From the NCBI RefSeq assembly GCF_011601265.1, contig NZ_JAAOLX010000005.1, forward strand, positions 186,001 through 250,000: a stretch of 64,000 nt of DNA, written 5' to 3'. The notes beneath the pieces were generated by a model. That model was not told the origin of the DNA, did no database searches, and was given only the letters and a program-made list of their open reading frames with translations. Source of the DNA: Iodobacter violaceini (GTDB lineage Bacteria > Pseudomonadota > Gammaproteobacteria > Burkholderiales > Chitinibacteraceae). Made by a program: the position numbers and the translations under genes. Shown here in pieces: positions 62,420 through 64,000 of this stretch (position 1 is the stretch's first letter; every line of letters starts with the position of its first letter).

Positions 62420-63546
62420 TAATCAGCCTCCACCCAGAACGTGCCTTGCAGTGGTACCGGCTGAAAACGCTTATAAAAATTTTGCAATGTGGCTTGGGGA
62501 TTCAGCTGCTCAAAGCGGGCCGGATACAGCCACTTGGCCATGGCCTGCACTGCGGCCACATTTGCGGCACTGTAATTAAACTGATGCGAAATCGCATAGG
62601 CCCGGCCCTGGCGCACCGCAGTAAGCTGAGCAATGCCGGTGCGGCCCAGCGAGCGCTGCAAAGAAGCTTTGGCAGTCGCTTCGTCAATCCCGGCGCCCAA
62701 GGCAATCCGCGGGCTGCCCGATTGCCTTGCCGTCAGCGGATTACCAATCCCTGTGCCGATATAAACCTCAGGCTGTGACTGCAACAGATATTCCACACTT
62801 ACCGTGCCATGGCTGCCCGGCACCAGTGCATTGGCAATATTGTCACCTCCCGCCGCGTCCACAAAACGGCCCAGCATGCCGTGGGTAATCGTTTCGCAGC
62901 AGCCATTAGACAAACCTACCCGGCTTTCCAGAAAAACCTTAGGCTTGTGGCTTACCCCCGCCAGCCCCTGGCTGACTTTGGCCATTTCTTCACGATAAAA
63001 GGCGATATATTCTTCTGCCGCTTTGACTTTGCCCAAAGCCTGCCCCAAAACCCGGATACTGGCCTCGGTATTTCTCAGTGGGTCTTTGGTAAAATCCACG
63101 TAAATCACCGTAATACCGGCCTTGCTCAAGCGCTGTAAAGTCGCCTGATCACTGGCATCCGGGCCATGGCCACGCAGGCTGAAAATAGCCAGCTGCGGCT
63201 TTAGCCCAATGGCTTCTTCCACACTAAAACTCTGGCTGCTGCGCCCAAGGCGGGTGATCTGATCCAGTTTTGGGTAAACCTTGCGGTATTGCTCATAGCT
63301 GCCCGGATCAAGCTGTTCGAAATCTCCCAGCATCCCCACCACCCGCTTTGCGGGTAATTCGCGATCAAGAATAGCTAAGCTGGCCAGCATTCTGCCCTCG
63401 CCCAAAATAATGCGCTCGGCCCTGGCGGGCAGCACCACAGTGCGCCCGGCCAGATCGGTTAATGTGGCTGCAAGCGTCAGCGGGCTGAGTAAAATCCCGC
63501 AAATAACCGCTAATAACCGTATTGTTTTTCCTTTAAATTGCTTCAT
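62419..63546 (-). CDS. ferric-chelate ABC transporter substrate-binding protein
   Basis: Periplasmic class III binding protein (TroA/FepB fold), 375 residues. Signal peptide (RLLAVICGILLSPLTLAA), then LTDLAGRTVVLPARAERII. Segments KPQLAIFSLRG, AAGGDNIANALVPG and VEYLLQSQPEVYIGTG are typical. The start at 63546 is forced: the longer frame would begin inside the terminator hairpin of the upstream gene. First gene of the ABC part of the operon. Confidence 0.92.
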   Translation of the reverse strand: MKQFKGKTIRLLAVICGILLSPLTLAATLTDLAGRTVVLPARAERIILGEGRMLASLAILDRELPAKRVVGMLGDFEQLDPGSYEQYRKVYPKLDQITRLGRSSQSFSVEEAIGLKPQLAIFSLRGHGPDASDQATLQRLSKAGITVIYVDFTKDPLRNTEASIRVLGQALGKVKAAEEYIAFYREEMAKVSQGLAGVSHKPKVFLESRVGLSNGCCETITHGMLGRFVDAAGGDNIANALVPGSHGTVSVEYLLQSQPEVYIGTGIGNPLTARQSGSPRIALGAGIDEATAKASLQRSLGRTGIAQLTAVRQGRAYAISHQFNYSAANVAAVQAMAKWLYPARFEQLNPQATLQNFYKRFQPVPLQGTFWVEAD

Positions 63547-63570
63547 TCGGAATCCATTTTTGAAAATGCA

Positions 63571-63598
63571 AAAACCCACCCATGAGAATGGGTGGGGT
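63571..63598 (-). terminator. intrinsic terminator between TonB receptor and ABC operon
   Basis: On the minus strand CCCACCCAT, TCTC loop, ATGGGTGGG, then TTTTT. It lies between the receptor stop and the binding-protein start, so the ABC genes need readthrough or their own promoter. Confidence 0.85.
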
Positions 63599-63612
63599 CT
63601 TTAAGTTGAAAA

Positions 63613-64000
63613 TCAGAATTTCCAGCTGGCTTCCAGACGTACATCACGACCAGGCTCGGCGTAACCCAGCACTTTGTTTTGCCAGCCATTCCAGGCATAG
63701 GTCGCCTGATCGTAGTAATACTGATCAAACAGGTTTTTAACCGCGAGGTTTAAACGCAAAGTGTCTTTTTTCAAAGGCATCCAGCTGACAAAGACATCGT
63801 GGACTCCATAACCCGCTTTAGCTCGGTTAACCGTACTGCCCACCGGCTGATAATCAAGGGCTTCGGTATAGCGCCCCAGCCAGCCCAGCTCTGCACCGTA
63901 TTGCGGTATGGAATAGCCCACACGGCTGACCCAGCTGCGGCCTGTGCTGGTTCCAAGCCCCAGATCACCATCGTTAAAAATACGGCCAGCCAGCTCTGAG
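63613..64000 (-). CDS. TonB-dependent receptor, C-terminal part (5' truncated by window edge)
   Basis: About 129 residues of the outer-membrane barrel end: LAVKNLFDQYYYDQATYAWN is the typical last-strand region and the protein ends VRLEASWKF with the aromatic C-terminus needed for BAM insertion. The frame is open to the right edge (SELAGRIFNDGDLGLG). The plug, TonB box and most of the barrel lie outside. Neighbouring ABC genes suggest a ferric siderophore receptor. Confidence 0.9.
   Translation of the reverse strand, partial: SELAGRIFNDGDLGLGTSTGRSWVSRVGYSIPQYGAELGWLGRYTEALDYQPVGSTVNRAKAGYGVHDVFVSWMPLKKDTLRLNLAVKNLFDQYYYDQATYAWNGWQNKVLGYAEPGRDVRLEASWKF

Noticed and set aside
63410-63999. Plus-strand frames over the iron-transport genes
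   Set aside because: Antisense to the binding protein and TonB receptor, which are clearly coding on the minus strand.
1-64000. CRISPR arrays, tRNA or rRNA genes, intact insertion sequences
   Set aside because: Looked for on both strands; no regular spacer-repeat array, cloverleaf, rRNA segment or transposase frame was seen.

Overview
The window reads as chromosomal DNA of a Gram-negative betaproteobacterium. The metNIQ operon, MutY, ArgJ, MurI, patatin/DUF3734, LysE and FecCD-type iron genes, the moderate base composition and the style of dispersed intergenic repeats suggest Neisseriales/Chromobacteriaceae (Iodobacter-like). That placement is inference from gene content; there is no rRNA, tRNA or marker alignment in the window. 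I see no CRISPR array, no intact insertion sequence and no prophage. Both ends cut genes: recQ on the left and a TonB-dependent receptor on the right.

Layout. 1-7.3 kb: 3' part of recQ, a small secreted DUF2845 protein, a divergent SDR/HxlR pair, a patatin lipase, murI and a POT peptide transporter. 8-12.8 kb: a copper-linked block with a PCuAC chaperone, an MbnP/MbnH-type metallo-mystery pair overlapping an outer-membrane beta-barrel gene, and a DUF2946 protein. 12.9-17 kb: a decayed small secreted gene, an sCache chemoreceptor, a gene-poor stretch with a broken small membrane gene, an SRPBCC protein and a DUF4124/thioredoxin-like protein. 17.4-23.5 kb: a sugar (probably fructose) uptake locus: binding protein, permease, ATPase, FucU/RbsD mutarotase, ROK regulator and PfkB kinase. 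23.5-29.3 kb: coiled-coil membrane protein, LEA2 lipoprotein, acyl-CoA thioesterase, AsmA, mutY, rarD. 29.6-36.7 kb: an AT-richer, broken accessory stretch with two frameshifted genes, an MFS transporter between two direct copies of a repeat, a B12-binding radical SAM protein with unusual cysteine spacing, and a membrane-GAF gene overlapping a small coiled-coil gene. 36.8-41.7 kb: an MpaB-like oxygenase translationally coupled to a seven-helix protein resembling transmembrane terpene cyclases, divergent from a hybrid histidine kinase. 41.8-44.8 kb: a candidate structured RNA, then metNIQ. 45.1-49.8 kb: a cysteine-dioxygenase/jacalin-lectin multidomain protein, yjdM, argJ, degV. 50.3-60.2 kb: HAD phosphatase-SemiSWEET pair with divergent AraC regulator, 5'-nucleotidase, DUF2807 protein, dCache chemoreceptor, EamA and LysE exporters, VOC protein, secreted DUF protein, def. 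60.3-64 kb: an iron-chelate import operon (DUF2218, ATPase, permease, binding protein) behind the TonB receptor.

How it fits together. Several blocks work as units: the MbnP/MbnH/porin/PCuAC genes on copper in the envelope; the frc-like genes for uptake, anomer conversion, control and phosphorylation of a sugar; metNIQ for methionine import; TonB receptor plus ABC transporter for ferric chelates. Start sites were moved from the longest open frame where a Shine-Dalgarno sequence, a stop/start overlap or a signal peptide pointed to a later codon. The less-described items are the oxygenase plus terpene-cyclase-like pair (36798-38677), the cysteine dioxygenase-lectin fusion (45130-46722), the outer-membrane partner of the MbnP/MbnH pair (8885-10012), and a roughly 300-bp repeat present three times (8566-8810, 20338-20640, 49900-50215).
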